Assembly: GCF_000463015.1 (NCBI RefSeq) | Contig: NC_022234.1 | Coordinates: 806,001 to 870,000 of the forward strand | Origin: Variovorax paradoxus B4 | GTDB lineage: Bacteria; Pseudomonadota; Gammaproteobacteria; Burkholderiales; Burkholderiaceae_C | Direction: 5' to 3' | Length of the DNA: 64,000 nucleotides | Shown here: in pieces, positions 1-9,873 of the stretch | How the letters are laid out: every line of letters starts with the position of its first letter | How positions within the stretch are numbered: position 1 is the stretch's first letter | The notes under the pieces: model-generated | What the model saw: the letters and a program-made list of their open reading frames with translations, nothing else | Databases searched by the model: none | Told to the model about the DNA's origin: nothing | Made by a program: the position numbers and the translations under genes

Positions 1-764
1 GGCGATGCAGACGTGCCGGCGAATGCGCCGGCGCGCAGCAGGGCCGCGAACATGGCCGAAATGTCTGCCCCCGGGTCGGCAGCCAGCGCGCGCTCCGCCG
101 CCTCGGCAAGGCTTGCTCCGTTGGCGCAGGCGTCGAGAAAAGCGCAGCCGGCTTGGGTGATCTCGTGCCAGTTCACCGTGTCGCCGGGCCGCGTCAGCAA
201 TGCGCCCTCGCCTCGCCAGGCCAGTTCGTCGCCAACGGCGCTCTGCCGGCGATTGCGCTCCCAGATGGTGTAGACCGGTTGCTCGTCGAACCAGGCCCAG
301 CGGGCCGCCGGATGCGGTGCGAGAGCCAGGGCCGCCATCTGTTGCGGCGTGCGGCGGGCGATCCATGCGGCGTCGGCGGCCGGTGCGTCCTGTGCGGCAT
401 GGGCTTCGCGCCAGAGCGTGTCGAGCCGCGCCACGCCGGGCAGGTAGACGAGCTCCGCGGCCGGCTCGAAGCCGCGCAGGAAACCGGGGAAGCCGCCGCC
501 GTAGTGCAGCAGGCGCCCGTCGCTCGGCGGATCGGCCGCCACGTAGAGTGCGGCGGCGGCGCGAAACCACTCCTCGCCCACCAGCTGCGCAACGGTCGGG
601 AAGTTGGCCTGCAGCGCATCGATGCAGGCCTTCATCACGGTGTTGCGGTACACCGCGAAAGCGGGCTGCATGGCGAGCGCCCGCACCGCGGGGTGCACGG
701 CTTGCGGCGGAGCGAACAAGGCGTGCGCAAAGGCTTGCCGGAACTGATCGAGCGGCGTCTTCAT
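1..764 (-). CDS. bufC: BufC/HvfC-like protein (DUF2063), partial
   Basis: The reading frame starts at an ATG at 764 and runs off the left edge without a stop, so the C-terminus is missing. The start overlaps the stop of the DUF692 gene as ATGA, which implies translational coupling. The visible product begins [16 protein letters not shown] and has the alpha-helical N-terminal domain of the DUF2063 (HvfC/BufC) family, with a VYRNTV motif near residue 38. In bufferin systems this protein works with the DUF692 enzyme to modify the precursor peptide; that role comes from the family and the gene order, not from a motif seen here. It is the last visible gene of a three-gene leftward operon. Confidence 0.82.
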   Translation of the reverse strand, partial: MKTPLDQFRQAFAHALFAPPQAVHPAVRALAMQPAFAVYRNTVMKACIDALQANFPTVAQLVGEEWFRAAAALYVAADPPSDGRLLHYGGGFPGFLRGFEPAAELVYLPGVARLDTLWREAHAAQDAPAADAAWIARRTPQQMAALALAPHPAARWAWFDEQPVYTIWERNRRQSAVGDELAWRGEGALLTRPGDTVNWHEITQAGCAFLDACANGASLAEAAERALAADPGADISAMFAALLRAGAFAGTSAS

Positions 765-1603
765 GCCGTGGCCTCCTGCGCCGCGCGCTGCAGTTCGGCC
801 GCGGCCCGTTCCTGCTCGGCCATGAGCTCCTCGAAGGCCGGTACGTTGCCGTCGCGCTCGATCAGCGTGGGCCGCGCGCCGGCGCGATCGACGAAACGCC
901 GATACAGCTGCCAGACCTCCGGTGCGATGGGCGCGTCGTGCGAATCGATCAGCAGGGCATCGCCGAGCGTGGGGTCGGCGCTGTGACCCGCGAGATGGAT
1001 CTCGCCGACCAGCGCCTGCGGAAACCGGTCGATCCATTCCGTGGCCGAAAAACCCAGGTTGCGGGCAGACACATACACGTTGTTGATGTCGAGCAGCAGC
1101 CTGCAGCCGGTGCGCCGCGACAGCTCGGCAAGAAAATCGATCTCGTCCCATTCGTGTCCGTCGATGTGCAGGTAGTGGGACGGGTTCTCGATGGCAATCG
1201 CCGTGCCCAGCGCGTCCTGCGTGCGCGCAACGTTGTCGGCAATGCGGTGCAGCGCAGCGGTGCTGCGCGGGAAAGGCAGGAGGTCCGGAAAGTACTGGCC
1301 GTTCCATGCGGACCACGCCAGGTGCTCGGAGATCAGCGCGGGCTGGATGCGCCGGGCAAGCGCCGCCAGCCGCTGAAGATGCGCCGCATCGGGTTCCGCC
1401 TCGCCGGCGAGCGAGAGCGAGACGCCATGCAGCGACACCGGATGGTGCGCACGGATCGCTTCCAGCCATCCGATGCGCGGCCCGCCCGCCACCATGTAGT
1501 TCTCGGGATGCACCTCGAACCACAGGCCCTCGGCACGCGCGCCGAACGCGGCCTCGTAGTGCTCCGGCTTGAGGCCGAGGCCGGCCGCGAGGGTGTCGGA
1601 CAT
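761..1603 (-). CDS. bufB: BufB, DUF692 multinuclear iron enzyme (bufferin maturation)
   Basis: This is a 280-residue DUF692 protein. These are TIM-barrel, multinuclear-iron enzymes (MbnB/TglH relatives) that oxidatively modify cysteines of peptide precursors. Family features are visible: FEVHPENYM near residue 25, [14 protein letters not shown], an [21 protein letters not shown] stretch with metal-ligand-type His/Glu/Asp, DINNVYV, and GEIHLAGH. The start at 1603 (MSDTLAAG) is preferred to upstream in-frame codons because the family homology begins there. It lies 22 bp downstream of the precursor gene and its stop overlaps bufC. Together the three genes form a bufferin-type copper-sequestration operon. 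Confidence 0.88.
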   Translation of the reverse strand: MSDTLAAGLGLKPEHYEAAFGARAEGLWFEVHPENYMVAGGPRIGWLEAIRAHHPVSLHGVSLSLAGEAEPDAAHLQRLAALARRIQPALISEHLAWSAWNGQYFPDLLPFPRSTAALHRIADNVARTQDALGTAIAIENPSHYLHIDGHEWDEIDFLAELSRRTGCRLLLDINNVYVSARNLGFSATEWIDRFPQALVGEIHLAGHSADPTLGDALLIDSHDAPIAPEVWQLYRRFVDRAGARPTLIERDGNVPAFEELMAEQERAAAELQRAAQEATA

Positions 1604-1625
1604 GGCAGCGTGCGCAGTGCCGCGA

Positions 1626-1913
1626 TCAGGACTTGATCGGCGCCAGCGAGCCCATGCCCTTGGGCGTCTTGATGGTTGCACAGGTGCCGGCCGGAACGTT
1701 CTTCCAGGCGTTGCCCTGGTAGTCGACCTTGGAGGTGCCTGCGCAGGTGGTGCCGGGGCCGGCGGCACAGTCGTTCTTGCCGGCCATCGAAACGCCGTAG
1801 CACTTTTCCATACCGGCCATCTTGTCGGCCATCGGTTTGTCTTGCGCCATGGCGGAGCCGGCGGCAAGGGCACCCAGTGCAAGAGCGGTGATCGCGAAAG
1901 AACGGTTGATCAT
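1626..1913 (-). CDS. bufA: BufA1-type bufferin precursor (DUF2282)
   Basis: This is a 95-residue exported peptide precursor. Residues 1-23 form a signal peptide ([10 protein letters not shown]...AMA/QD). The mature part carries the four spaced cysteines typical of DUF2282: KCYG, NDC, TTC and GTC. In characterised bufferins, cysteines of the precursor are converted to copper-binding thiooxazole-type groups by BufB and BufC. I chose the ATG at 1913, which gives a normal signal peptide; an upstream in-frame ATG at 1949 would add 12 residues. It is the first gene of the leftward operon and probably gives periplasmic copper tolerance, which fits the copper efflux operon close by. Confidence 0.87.
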   Translation of the reverse strand: MINRSFAITALALGALAAGSAMAQDKPMADKMAGMEKCYGVSMAGKNDCAAGPGTTCAGTSKVDYQGNAWKNVPAGTCATIKTPKGMGSLAPIKS

Positions 1914-2072
1914 GGATGAACTCCAAAAAAATTTGATTGAGGGTTGCAACCGCGCCCCAATGCGCAGTCACTTGCTAGTTCGCGGTTCGCGCGACCGGGG
2001 TTACAGGGCCCTGCACGATCGGCGAAATTCTTTGCCGAGCCGCACGAGGATGGAGAACACCATCAACTGCAA

Positions 2073-3299
2073 CTACAGCATCGAATCCGCTCGCGCCACG
2101 CGCACGATGCGCGCCTTGGCGCCGTCCGTGAGCAGATAAAGACTGCCGTCGGGTCCTTGCCTCAGGTCGCGGATGCGCTCTCCCAGTTCGGCGAACAGGG
2201 CTTCGCGCCGAACCACGCGCGGTGCGTTGTCTTCGCCCGCCAGCTCGAAGCGCCATACGGCCCTGCCGGCCAATGTTCCAACGAAGACGTTGCCCTTCCA
2301 CGCGGGAAATTGATCGCCGGTGTAGAGGATGAGATTGCTCGGCGCGATCTGCGGCGTCTTCCAGAAGGCCAGCGGCGCTTCCATTCCTCGCCTCGATGTT
2401 CCCTCGCCAATCTTGGCGCAGGTGTCGTACTCGCAGCCGAAGGTCACCATCGGCCAGCCATGGTTCAGGCCCTTGCGCACAACGTTGATCTCGTCGCCGC
2501 CTTGGGGCCCGTGCTCGGCAATCCAGAGCTGCCCCGTCCGGGGATGAACGAATGCACCCTGGGGATTGCGATGCCCGAGACTCCAGATCTCGGGACGCGC
2601 ACCATGGCGCGCGGCGAAGGGGTTGTCGTCAGGCACGGTGCCGTCGGTGCGTATGCGCACGGTCTTGCCCTGGTAATAGGCGAGCGCCTGGGCGCGCATC
2701 CGGTCCTGCGGCGCATGGCGGTCGCCGATCGTGATGAAGAGGTAGCCGTCGGCGGAGACAGCGAGTCGCCCGCCGAGGTTCTGCCCGTTCACCGCGCCCG
2801 GTGTCTGGCGAAACAGCACCTTGAATTCATCGATGCGCGATCTGTCGTCGCTCAGGCGAGCGCGTGCCACCGTCAGGCTGTTGCGGTCGATGTGCAGTCC
2901 GCGGCCGGCTTTCGTGTAGCTGAGATACACGAGGCGGTTCGAGGCGAACGCCGGATCGATGGTGACGTCCAGCAGCCCCCCGTGATCGCGGTGGTCCACG
3001 CGCGGAATTCCCTGGATGGACGAGATGTCGCGCCCATCGGCGCTGATCATGCGCAGCCTCCCCCGGCGCTCGGTCACCAGCAGGCTGCCATCGGGCATGA
3101 ATTCCATGCCCCAGGGCGACTCCAGCCCGTCGGCGAAGGTGCTCGCCTGCGGCGCATCCGGCGCGGAGTTCGCGGGCATGGCCGAAGCACCGAGATGCCA
3201 GAGCCAGATCGTCGCGAGAAGCGCGGCGCCAGGGCCATGTCGTCGCCAGAACAGCGCAGCAGGCCTTGAACGACGAATGGCAGTTGGCGCTGTGTTCAT
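2073..3299 (-). CDS. PQQ-dependent sugar dehydrogenase (YliI/GSDH family)
   Basis: This is a 408-residue soluble aldose-sugar-dehydrogenase-like beta-propeller of the GSDH family. An N-terminal membrane or signal segment around residues 15-33 (AALLATIWLWHLGASA) suggests export to the periplasm. Typical blocks are visible: LESPWGMEFMPDG, VTERRGRLR, GLLDVTIDPAF, GGRLAVSADGYLFITIGDR, WSLGHRNPQG, EHGPQGGDEIN and GPDGSLYLLTDG. Family members oxidise aldose sugars with PQQ; the actual substrate is not evident. The ATG at 3299 (MNTAPTAIRR) was chosen because the 114 upstream in-frame residues look non-coding. It stands alone between the bufferin operon and the divergent copper efflux operon. Confidence 0.8.
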   Translation of the reverse strand: MNTAPTAIRRSRPAALFWRRHGPGAALLATIWLWHLGASAMPANSAPDAPQASTFADGLESPWGMEFMPDGSLLVTERRGRLRMISADGRDISSIQGIPRVDHRDHGGLLDVTIDPAFASNRLVYLSYTKAGRGLHIDRNSLTVARARLSDDRSRIDEFKVLFRQTPGAVNGQNLGGRLAVSADGYLFITIGDRHAPQDRMRAQALAYYQGKTVRIRTDGTVPDDNPFAARHGARPEIWSLGHRNPQGAFVHPRTGQLWIAEHGPQGGDEINVVRKGLNHGWPMVTFGCEYDTCAKIGEGTSRRGMEAPLAFWKTPQIAPSNLILYTGDQFPAWKGNVFVGTLAGRAVWRFELAGEDNAPRVVRREALFAELGERIRDLRQGPDGSLYLLTDGAKARIVRVARADSML

Positions 3300-3443
3300 G
3301 TCGGTTGATGCCGTGGGGCCGCGGCGACATTGCCGTTCGAAAATCTTATCGGCGAGCGGGCAGCCCCGACAGTCCATCCTTTCTATTACCCCCGCTATCG
3401 ACGGCCTCGGAACATTCTGTTGCTGGCGATACACTGATGGCCT

Positions 3444-3833
3444 ATGAGCGGCTATCGCCTCCCCCGACGTTGCATGACCGCGTTCCTCGTGGTCCTGTCG
3501 CTGCTGTTCTCGCAGCTCGCGCTGGCAAGCTACGTCTGCCCCGGGGCGGTGGATGCGGTATCGACGGCCGAAATGGCGATGGCGCCGGGTGAGCCCTGCG
3601 AAGGCATGGATACCGCCCAGCCGGTGCTGTGCCACCAGCATGCCGCCGACATGTCGCTGTCGTTCGAACCCGTCAAGCTCGCGACGCCGTCACTGCCTGC
3701 CATCGTGCAGGTGCTGCGCGTGCCGCTGGTGATGGTTGCGCAAGGCCACGCGCTTCCGCAGCAGGCCAGGCCCGAGCGGCAGCATCCGCCGCCCGATCCC
3801 GTTTTTCTCGAGACCCTCAGACTTCGCGTCTGA
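3444..3833 (+). CDS. small exported Cys/His/Met-containing protein, first gene of the cus operon
   Basis: This is a 129-residue protein of unknown family. Residues 11-29 form a signal-peptide-like hydrophobic stretch (MTAFLVVLSLLFSQLALAS). After it come three cysteines (YVCPG, EPCEGM and LCHQH), several methionines and histidines, and a Pro-rich tail. The composition suggests a periplasmic metal-binding protein, but that is inference. It lies 76 bp before the outer-membrane factor gene on the same strand, so it is likely co-transcribed with the copper/silver efflux genes. Small accessory proteins are common at this position in heavy-metal RND operons. Confidence 0.65.
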   Translation: MSGYRLPRRCMTAFLVVLSLLFSQLALASYVCPGAVDAVSTAEMAMAPGEPCEGMDTAQPVLCHQHAADMSLSFEPVKLATPSLPAIVQVLRVPLVMVAQGHALPQQARPERQHPPPDPVFLETLRLRV

Positions 3834-3909
3834 CATCTCCGTCGACTGACCGGTGCTGGTGCGGCGCGTCCGCTTGCCAGCGATTGCCTCGTTCCTCCGC
3901 GGAGTTGCC

Positions 3910-5142
3910 ATGCTCATTTCTTTTTCCCGCGCAACCGCCTTGGCTGTTGTGCTGCTGCCGTGTCTTGCGACGGCCGCTCCCCTGTCCCTCGAAGCCGCGT
4001 TCCAGCTGGCCGCCCGGCGCTCCGAAACCGCGCGCGCCGCCCGCGCAGGCCTGCTGAGCGCCACGGAAGCGGCGCAGGCTGCGGCCCAGCTTCCCGATCC
4101 CGTGCTGCGCGTCGGCATCGACAACCTGCCCGCGACGGGGCCGGACCGCTTCCACACCGCGCGCGAATCGATGACGATGAAGCGCATCGGCATCAGCCAG
4201 GAATGGCTGTCCGCCGACAAGCGCGCGGCACGCCAGGCCGCCGCCGATGCATCGGTCGGACGCGAAAGGGTGCAGGCGCAGGTCGCCGCGGCCGAGACCC
4301 GCCTGCAGACCGCGCTCGCGTACCTGGACGCCTTCTATGCCGGCGAAACCTTGAAGCTCGCCGCGCTCGCGGAACACCACGCCCATGAGGAACTGGAGGC
4401 CTCGCGCGCGCGCCTGTCGTCGGCCGCCGGCAGCAGCCAGGAGGTGCTGGCGATGGCGGGTGCAAGAGGCGTCGCGCAGGACGACGCGGCGGACATCCGG
4501 CAGCAGCAGAACGCCGCGCGCGTGGCGCTCGAACGCTGGGTGGGTGTGCAAGCCGACGAGCTGATGCCCGTCGGCGAACTTCCCGTGCCCGCTGAAGAAG
4601 CCTATGTGGCCGGGCACGCCACCGTGGCCGCGCTGCAGCGCGACGTGGACGTGGCCAGGCAGGCGGCGGCGGTCGCCGCCTCCAACCGCAAGCCCAACTG
4701 GACCTGGGAGCTTGCCTATGGCCAGCGCACCGGCTATTCCGACATGGTGTCGATGGGCGTGAGCATTCCGCTGCCCGTGGCGCCTGGCGAACGGCAGGAC
4801 CGCGACACTGCCGCCAGGCTGGCACTGGTCGAAAAGGCCGAAGCCGATCTGGCCGAGGCCACCCGCGCCGCCGGCGCCGAATACCGTGCGCTCGCCAGCG
4901 ATGCCGAGCGCCTGCAACAGCGCATCGAGCGCTATCGCGCCGGTGTCGTCGTTCCGGCCGGCCAGAGGACGGCCGCGACGACGGCGGCCTACCGCTCCAA
5001 CCAGGCGAGCCTCTCCGCCCTGTTCGAGGCACGGCACGCCGAGGTCGTGCTGCAGCGCAAGCTGCTGGCGCTGCAGCGCGATCTTGCACGGACCCGAATC
5101 CAACTGGCCTTGCGGCCGCTCACTGCCGAGGTGGCGCAATGA
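3910..5142 (+). CDS. cusC: TolC-family outer membrane factor of a Cus/Czc efflux system
   Basis: This is a 410-residue TolC-like outer-membrane efflux protein (OEP family). It has an N-terminal signal peptide (MLISFSRATALAVVLLPCLATAA/P) followed by two long alpha-helical repeats rich in Ala/Arg/Glu, as expected for the periplasmic barrel. It supplies the outer-membrane channel for the adaptor and pump encoded next. I chose the ATG at 3910 because the signal peptide starts there; the in-frame codons from 3853 would add an Arg-rich stretch without a normal signal. The stop overlaps the adaptor start (ATGA at 5139-5142). The name cusC rests on context with the CusB and CusA homologues. Confidence 0.83.
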   Translation: MLISFSRATALAVVLLPCLATAAPLSLEAAFQLAARRSETARAARAGLLSATEAAQAAAQLPDPVLRVGIDNLPATGPDRFHTARESMTMKRIGISQEWLSADKRAARQAAADASVGRERVQAQVAAAETRLQTALAYLDAFYAGETLKLAALAEHHAHEELEASRARLSSAAGSSQEVLAMAGARGVAQDDAADIRQQQNAARVALERWVGVQADELMPVGELPVPAEEAYVAGHATVAALQRDVDVARQAAAVAASNRKPNWTWELAYGQRTGYSDMVSMGVSIPLPVAPGERQDRDTAARLALVEKAEADLAEATRAAGAEYRALASDAERLQQRIERYRAGVVVPAGQRTAATTAAYRSNQASLSALFEARHAEVVLQRKLLALQRDLARTRIQLALRPLTAEVAQ

Positions 5143-6662
5143 ACCGAAAACTCACCGTGGGCGTGTCGCTGCTGGCCGCCCTGCTGCTGGCCGCCAGCGC
5201 CTTCTACCTGGGGCGCAAGACGGGCCAGGCCGCGGATGCATCGATGGCCGTGGCCGCCACGCCCGATGGCCGCAAGGTTCTCTACTGGCATGACCCCATG
5301 GTGCCCGGCCCGCGCTTCGACAAGCCCGGCAAGTCGCCGTTCATGGACATGCAGCTGGTGCCCGTGTACGCCGACAGCGCCGCCGGCACCGCCAGCGATG
5401 CGGGCGTGAAGATCAGCCCCGCCGCGCAGCAGAACCTCGGCATCCGGTATGCGAGCGTGCGGCGCACCGAAACATCTTCCTCGTTCGAAGCCATCGGGTC
5501 CGTGCAGTTCGATGAACGGCTCAATGCCGCGGTGCAGACCCGCGTGGCCGGCTACGTCGAGCGCCTGTCGGTTCGCGCACCGATGGAGCGCGTGCGCAAG
5601 GGCCAGGCCCTGGCCACCGTCTTCGCGCCCGACTGGCTCGGGCCGCAGAACGAGTGGCTCGCGCTCAGGCGCGCGGGTGTTTCGTCCGATCTCGTTGCGG
5701 CGGCCCGCGACCGCATGCGGGCCCTGTCGATTCCCGCCGAACTCATCCGGCGCAGCGAGGAAAGCGGCACGGCGCAGGCGCGCTACGTGCTCACGGCGCC
5801 GGTCGATGGCGTGGTGGCCGAGCTGGGCGTGCGCGAAGGCGTCGCGGTCACGCCCGGCATGACGCTGTTCCGCATCGCGGGCCTGCAGAAGGTCTGGGCG
5901 GTGGCCGAGGTTCCGGAGGCACAGGCGGTTCGCCTCGTGCGCGGGCAGAAGGCCAAGGCCGTTCTCCAGGCCGATGCATCGCAGTCGTTCGACGGTGCGC
6001 TCGACGAGATCCTGCCCGAGATCAACGCCGCCACCCGCACCTTGAAAGCCCGCTTCGAGGTCGACAACAGAAGCGGAAAACTCACGCCCGGCATGCTGCT
6101 GCGGCTGCAGGTGGCAGGGCCTGCCAGCAGCCGGCTGGTCGTGCCATCGGAGGCCGTGATCCGCACCGGCCGTCGCGCCGTCGTCATCGTGCGCAAGGCC
6201 GACGGCGCCTTCGAGCCGCGCGACGTATCGCCGGGCGCGGAGGTGGGCGACGACACCGAGATCGTCTCGGGCCTGGCCGAGGGCGAGCAAGTGGTGGCCA
6301 GCGGCCAGTTCCTGATCGACTCGGAAGCCCGGCTGCGCTCCGTGCTCGGCAACATGGCGGCACCCGCGGCCGCACCGGGCGCGGGCGCTTCGGCGCCGGC
6401 AGCGTCACCCACACCGGCCCCGGTGCCGCACCAGGCCGAAGGCCAGGTCGAGAGCGTGGCGCCCGACGGCATCACCATTTCGCACGGGCCGGTTGCGACG
6501 CTCCAGTGGCCCGCCATGACGATGGGCTTTGCCAAGGCCGCGCCCAGCGCGTTCCCCGAAATCAAGCCGGGTGACCAGGTTCGCTTCGAGTTCAGGGAAG
6601 GCGGCCCGATGGGCTACGAGCTGGTCTCCATCCAACGGCTGCCATCGGGCGCCAAGCCATGA
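5139..6662 (+). CDS. cusB: CusB-type periplasmic adaptor with N-terminal metal-binding and C-terminal CusF domains
   Basis: This 507-residue membrane-fusion protein links pump and outer-membrane channel. In order it has: an N-terminal membrane anchor (residues 8-24); a heavy-metal-binding segment (about 47-78, YWHDPMVPG ... [11 protein letters not shown]); the barrel-sandwich/lipoyl and beta-barrel domains (about 110-390); an Ala/Pro linker; and a C-terminal CusF-like domain (about 430-503). The last domain keeps the copper ligand pattern His...TLQWPAMTM (His, Trp, Met, Met). CusF is a separate chaperone in Escherichia coli; here it is fused. The gene overlaps both neighbours by 4 bp, so cusCBA is tightly coupled. 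Cu(I)/Ag(I) is the likely substrate. Confidence 0.88.
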   Translation: MNRKLTVGVSLLAALLLAASAFYLGRKTGQAADASMAVAATPDGRKVLYWHDPMVPGPRFDKPGKSPFMDMQLVPVYADSAAGTASDAGVKISPAAQQNLGIRYASVRRTETSSSFEAIGSVQFDERLNAAVQTRVAGYVERLSVRAPMERVRKGQALATVFAPDWLGPQNEWLALRRAGVSSDLVAAARDRMRALSIPAELIRRSEESGTAQARYVLTAPVDGVVAELGVREGVAVTPGMTLFRIAGLQKVWAVAEVPEAQAVRLVRGQKAKAVLQADASQSFDGALDEILPEINAATRTLKARFEVDNRSGKLTPGMLLRLQVAGPASSRLVVPSEAVIRTGRRAVVIVRKADGAFEPRDVSPGAEVGDDTEIVSGLAEGEQVVASGQFLIDSEARLRSVLGNMAAPAAAPGAGASAPAASPTPAPVPHQAEGQVESVAPDGITISHGPVATLQWPAMTMGFAKAAPSAFPEIKPGDQVRFEFREGGPMGYELVSIQRLPSGAKP

Positions 6663-9600
6663 TCGCCGCCCTGATCCGCTGGTCGGTCGGCAACCGCTTC
6701 CTGGTGCTGATCGCGACCCTGTTCCTGGTGGCCGCGGGATGGTGGTCGGTGGTGCGCACGCCGCTCGATGCCTTGCCCGATCTCTCGGACACGCAGGTAA
6801 TCATCCGCACGCCCTACCCCGGAAAGGCGCCCCAGGTGGTCGAGGACCTGGTCACCTACCCGCTGACCACCACCATGCTCAGCGTGCCCGGCGCCAAGAC
6901 CGTGCGCGGGTACTCCTTCTTCGGCGACTCGTTCGTCTATGTGCTGTTCGACGACAAGACCGATCCGTATTGGGCGCGCTCGCGCGTGGTGGAGTACCTC
7001 AACCAGGTGCAGGCCAGGCTTCCCGCGGGCGCGAGTGCCTCGCTCGGCCCCGACGCGACGGGCGTGGGCTGGATCTACGAGTACGCGCTGGTCGACCGCA
7101 CGGGCACGCGCGACATCGGGCAGCTGCGCGCGCTCAACGACTGGTTCCTCAAGTTCGAGCTGAAGACCGTGCCCGACGTGGCCGAGGTGGCCAGCATCGG
7201 CGGCATGGTGCGGCAGTACCAGGTGGTGCTCGACCCCGACCGCATGCGCGCGCTGGGCATCACGCAGGCGGCGGTGGTGGAGGCCCTGCAGAAGGCCAAC
7301 CAGGCCTCCGGCGGCTCGGTGGTGGAATTTGCCGAGGCGGAGTACATGGTGCGCTCGCGCGGCTTCCTGCGCTCGCTGGACGATTTCCGGACCATCCCGC
7401 TGTCGGTGACGGGCGCAACGCCGGTGCTGCTGCGCGACGTGGCCACCGTGCAGATCGGCCCCGAGATGCGCCGCGGCATCGCGGAGCTGGATGGCGAAGG
7501 CGAAGTGGCCGGCGGCGTGGTCGTCATGCGCTCGGGCAAGAACGCCCGCTCGACCATCGAGGCCGTCAAGGCCAAGCTCGAAGCGCTCAAGCCGGGCCTG
7601 CCGCCGGGCGTGGAGATCGTGCCTACCTACGACCGGTCGCTGCTGATCGACCGCGCGGTGGAGAACCTTCGCTCCAAGCTCATCGAGGAGTTCGTCGTCG
7701 TGGCACTGGTCTGTGCGGTGTTCCTGTTCCACCTGCGCTCGGCGCTGGTTGCGGTGGTGGCGCTGCCCATCGGCGTGCTGGCGGCGTTCGTGGTCATGCA
7801 CTGGCAGGGGGTCAACGCCAACATCATGTCGCTGGGCGGCATCGCGATTGCCATCGGCGCGATGGTGGACGGGGCGATCGTCATGGTGGAGAACGTGCAC
7901 AAGCACATCGAGGCCTTCGAGGCCGCGCAGGGACGGCAGCCCTCGATGCCCGAGCGGTGGCAGCTGGTGGCCGATGCATCCGTGGAGGTGGGGCCGGCGC
8001 TGTTCTTCTCGCTGCTGGTGATCACGCTGTCCTTCGTGCCGGTGTTCTCGCTCGAGGCGCAGGAGGGGCGGCTGTTCTCGCCGCTGGCCTTCACCAAGAC
8101 CTACGCCATGGCGGCCGCGGCGGGCCTGTCGGTGACGCTGATCCCGGTGCTCATGGGCTACCTGATCCGCGGGCGCATTCCGCATGAAGCTTCCAACCCG
8201 GTGAACCGCTTGCTCATGGCGGCGTACCGGCCCGCGCTGGAGCTGGTGCTGCGCTTCCCCAAGGGAACGCTGGCCATGGCCGCCGTGCTGCTGGCCCTCA
8301 CCGCGGTGCCGATGATGCGGCTTGGCGGCGAGTTCATGCCGCCGCTGGACGAAGGCGACCTGCTCTACATGCCGTCCGCGCTGCCCGGGCTTTCGGTGTC
8401 GAAGGCGTCCCAGCTGCTGCAGCAGACCGACCGGCTGATCAAGACCGTGCCCGAAGTCGAGCGCGTGTTCGGCAAGGCGGGCCGTGCGGACACGGCCACC
8501 GATCCGGCGCCGCTCGAGATGTTCGAGACCACCATCCAGTTCAAGCCCAGGGCGCAATGGCGCGCGGGCATGACGGCCGACAGGCTCGTCGAGGAACTGG
8601 ACCGCGCCGTCAAGGTGCCGGGCCTCACCAACGTCTGGGTGCCGCCGATCCGCAACCGCATCGACATGCTGGCCACGGGCATCAAGAGTCCCGTCGGCAT
8701 CAAGGTGGCGGGTGCGGACCTGGCCACCATCGACGCGCTGGCCTCGCAGATCGAGGCGGCGGTCAAAGGTGTTCCCGGGGTGTCGTCGGCGCTGGCCGAG
8801 CGGCTCACCGGCGGGCGCTACATCGATGTCGACGTCGACCGGCTCGCGTCGGCACGCCATGGGCTCTCGGTGGCGGACGTGCAGGCCGTGGTGTCCACGG
8901 CCATCGGCGGCGACAACGTGGGCGAAGTCGTTCAGGGGCGCGAGCGCTATCCGATCAACGTGCGCTATCCGCGCGAAGTCCGCGACTCGCTCGAGCGCCT
9001 TCGGCAGTTGCCTTTCGTCACGGCCAAGGGGGCGCAACTGCTGCTGGGCGATGTCGCAAGAATCCGCATCGAAGACGGTCCGCCGATGCTGCGCAGCGAG
9101 AACGCGCGGCTGTCGGGCTGGGTGTACGTGGACGTTCGCGGCCGCGACCTGCGCTCGGCCGTCACCGACATGCAGGCGGCCGTCGGCCGCGCCGTCAAGA
9201 TGCCCGCGGGCTACGCGGTGTCGTGGTCCGGCCAGTTCGAATACCTGGCGCGTGCGACCGAGCGGCTGAAGCTGGTCGTCCCGGCGACGCTGGCGGTCAT
9301 CTTCGTGCTGCTCTACCTGCTGTTCAGGTCGTTCGGCGATGCGGCGCTGGTGATGGCGGCCGTGCCGTTCTCTCTTGTCGGCGGCTTCTGGCTCGTCTGG
9401 GCCATGGGCCACTCGATCTCCGTCGCCACGGCGGTGGGCTTCATTGCGCTGGCCGGCGTGGCGGCCGAGTTCGGCGTGGTGATGCTGGTTTACCTGAAGA
9501 ACGCGCTGGCGCGGCACCTCGAAGCCGGAGAGCCGATGAACGACCAGACCCTGCGCGCCGCGATCCGCGAGGGCGCCGTGCTGCGCGTGCGGCCCAAGGC

Positions 9601-9793
9601 CATGACGGTGGCCGTCGTGATGGCCGGCCTGCTGCCCATCCTCCTTGGCAGCGGCACGGGCTCGGAGGTGATGACGCGCATCGCGGCGCCCATGGTGGGC
9701 GGCATGGTCACCGCGCCGCTCTTGAGCATGCTGGTGGTCCCTGCTGCCTGGTATCTGCTGCGCCGGCGGAGCATCAACAAACAAATACACTAA
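6659..9793 (+). CDS. cusA: CusA-type heavy-metal RND efflux pump
   Basis: This 1044-residue inner-membrane HME-RND pump is close to the usual 1040-1050 length. The N-terminus ([18 protein letters not shown]) opens with the first membrane segment. Family motifs include [16 protein letters not shown], the [10 protein letters not shown] proton-relay helix with its Asp (about residues 402-411), the [17 protein letters not shown] block after the second-half start, and [11 protein letters not shown]. The methionines in the porter region and the CusF-fused adaptor argue for Cu(I)/Ag(I) rather than Co/Zn/Cd. It is the last gene of the operon. Confidence 0.9.
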   Translation: MIAALIRWSVGNRFLVLIATLFLVAAGWWSVVRTPLDALPDLSDTQVIIRTPYPGKAPQVVEDLVTYPLTTTMLSVPGAKTVRGYSFFGDSFVYVLFDDKTDPYWARSRVVEYLNQVQARLPAGASASLGPDATGVGWIYEYALVDRTGTRDIGQLRALNDWFLKFELKTVPDVAEVASIGGMVRQYQVVLDPDRMRALGITQAAVVEALQKANQASGGSVVEFAEAEYMVRSRGFLRSLDDFRTIPLSVTGATPVLLRDVATVQIGPEMRRGIAELDGEGEVAGGVVVMRSGKNARSTIEAVKAKLEALKPGLPPGVEIVPTYDRSLLIDRAVENLRSKLIEEFVVVALVCAVFLFHLRSALVAVVALPIGVLAAFVVMHWQGVNANIMSLGGIAIAIGAMVDGAIVMVENVHKHIEAFEAAQGRQPSMPERWQLVADASVEVGPALFFSLLVITLSFVPVFSLEAQEGRLFSPLAFTKTYAMAAAAGLSVTLIPVLMGYLIRGRIPHEASNPVNRLLMAAYRPALELVLRFPKGTLAMAAVLLALTAVPMMRLGGEFMPPLDEGDLLYMPSALPGLSVSKASQLLQQTDRLIKTVPEVERVFGKAGRADTATDPAPLEMFETTIQFKPRAQWRAGMTADRLVEELDRAVKVPGLTNVWVPPIRNRIDMLATGIKSPVGIKVAGADLATIDALASQIEAAVKGVPGVSSALAERLTGGRYIDVDVDRLASARHGLSVADVQAVVSTAIGGDNVGEVVQGRERYPINVRYPREVRDSLERLRQLPFVTAKGAQLLLGDVARIRIEDGPPMLRSENARLSGWVYVDVRGRDLRSAVTDMQAAVGRAVKMPAGYAVSWSGQFEYLARATERLKLVVPATLAVIFVLLYLLFRSFGDAALVMAAVPFSLVGGFWLVWAMGHSISVATAVGFIALAGVAAEFGVVMLVYLKNALARHLEAGEPMNDQTLRAAIREGAVLRVRPKAMTVAVVMAGLLPILLGSGTGSEVMTRIAAPMVGGMVTAPLLSMLVVPAAWYLLRRRSINKQIH

Positions 9794-9863
9794 CGGCCAA
9801 CGAAGCATCGAATACCCTCGTGACACGTCTTTCTTGCTTTCCAAGGTAACTGCTCGCCGTTAG
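9790..9863. repeat. 8-bp inverted repeat upstream of the recombinase-like gene
   Basis: CTAACGGC at 9790-9797 is repeated in inverted form as GCCGTTAG at 9856-9863, separated by 58 bp. The first arm overlaps the cusA stop region and the second ends 10 bp before the next gene. It could be a recognition site for that protein, a weak terminator, or chance. Confidence 0.3.
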
Positions 9864-9873
9864 CGTATTTTCA

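Noticed and set aside
6614..9844. Open frame of 1076 codons on the minus strand over cusA
   Set aside because: It is a shadow of cusA caused by high GC; the product is a His/Arg/Gln-rich stretch with no domain, and cusA is unambiguous.
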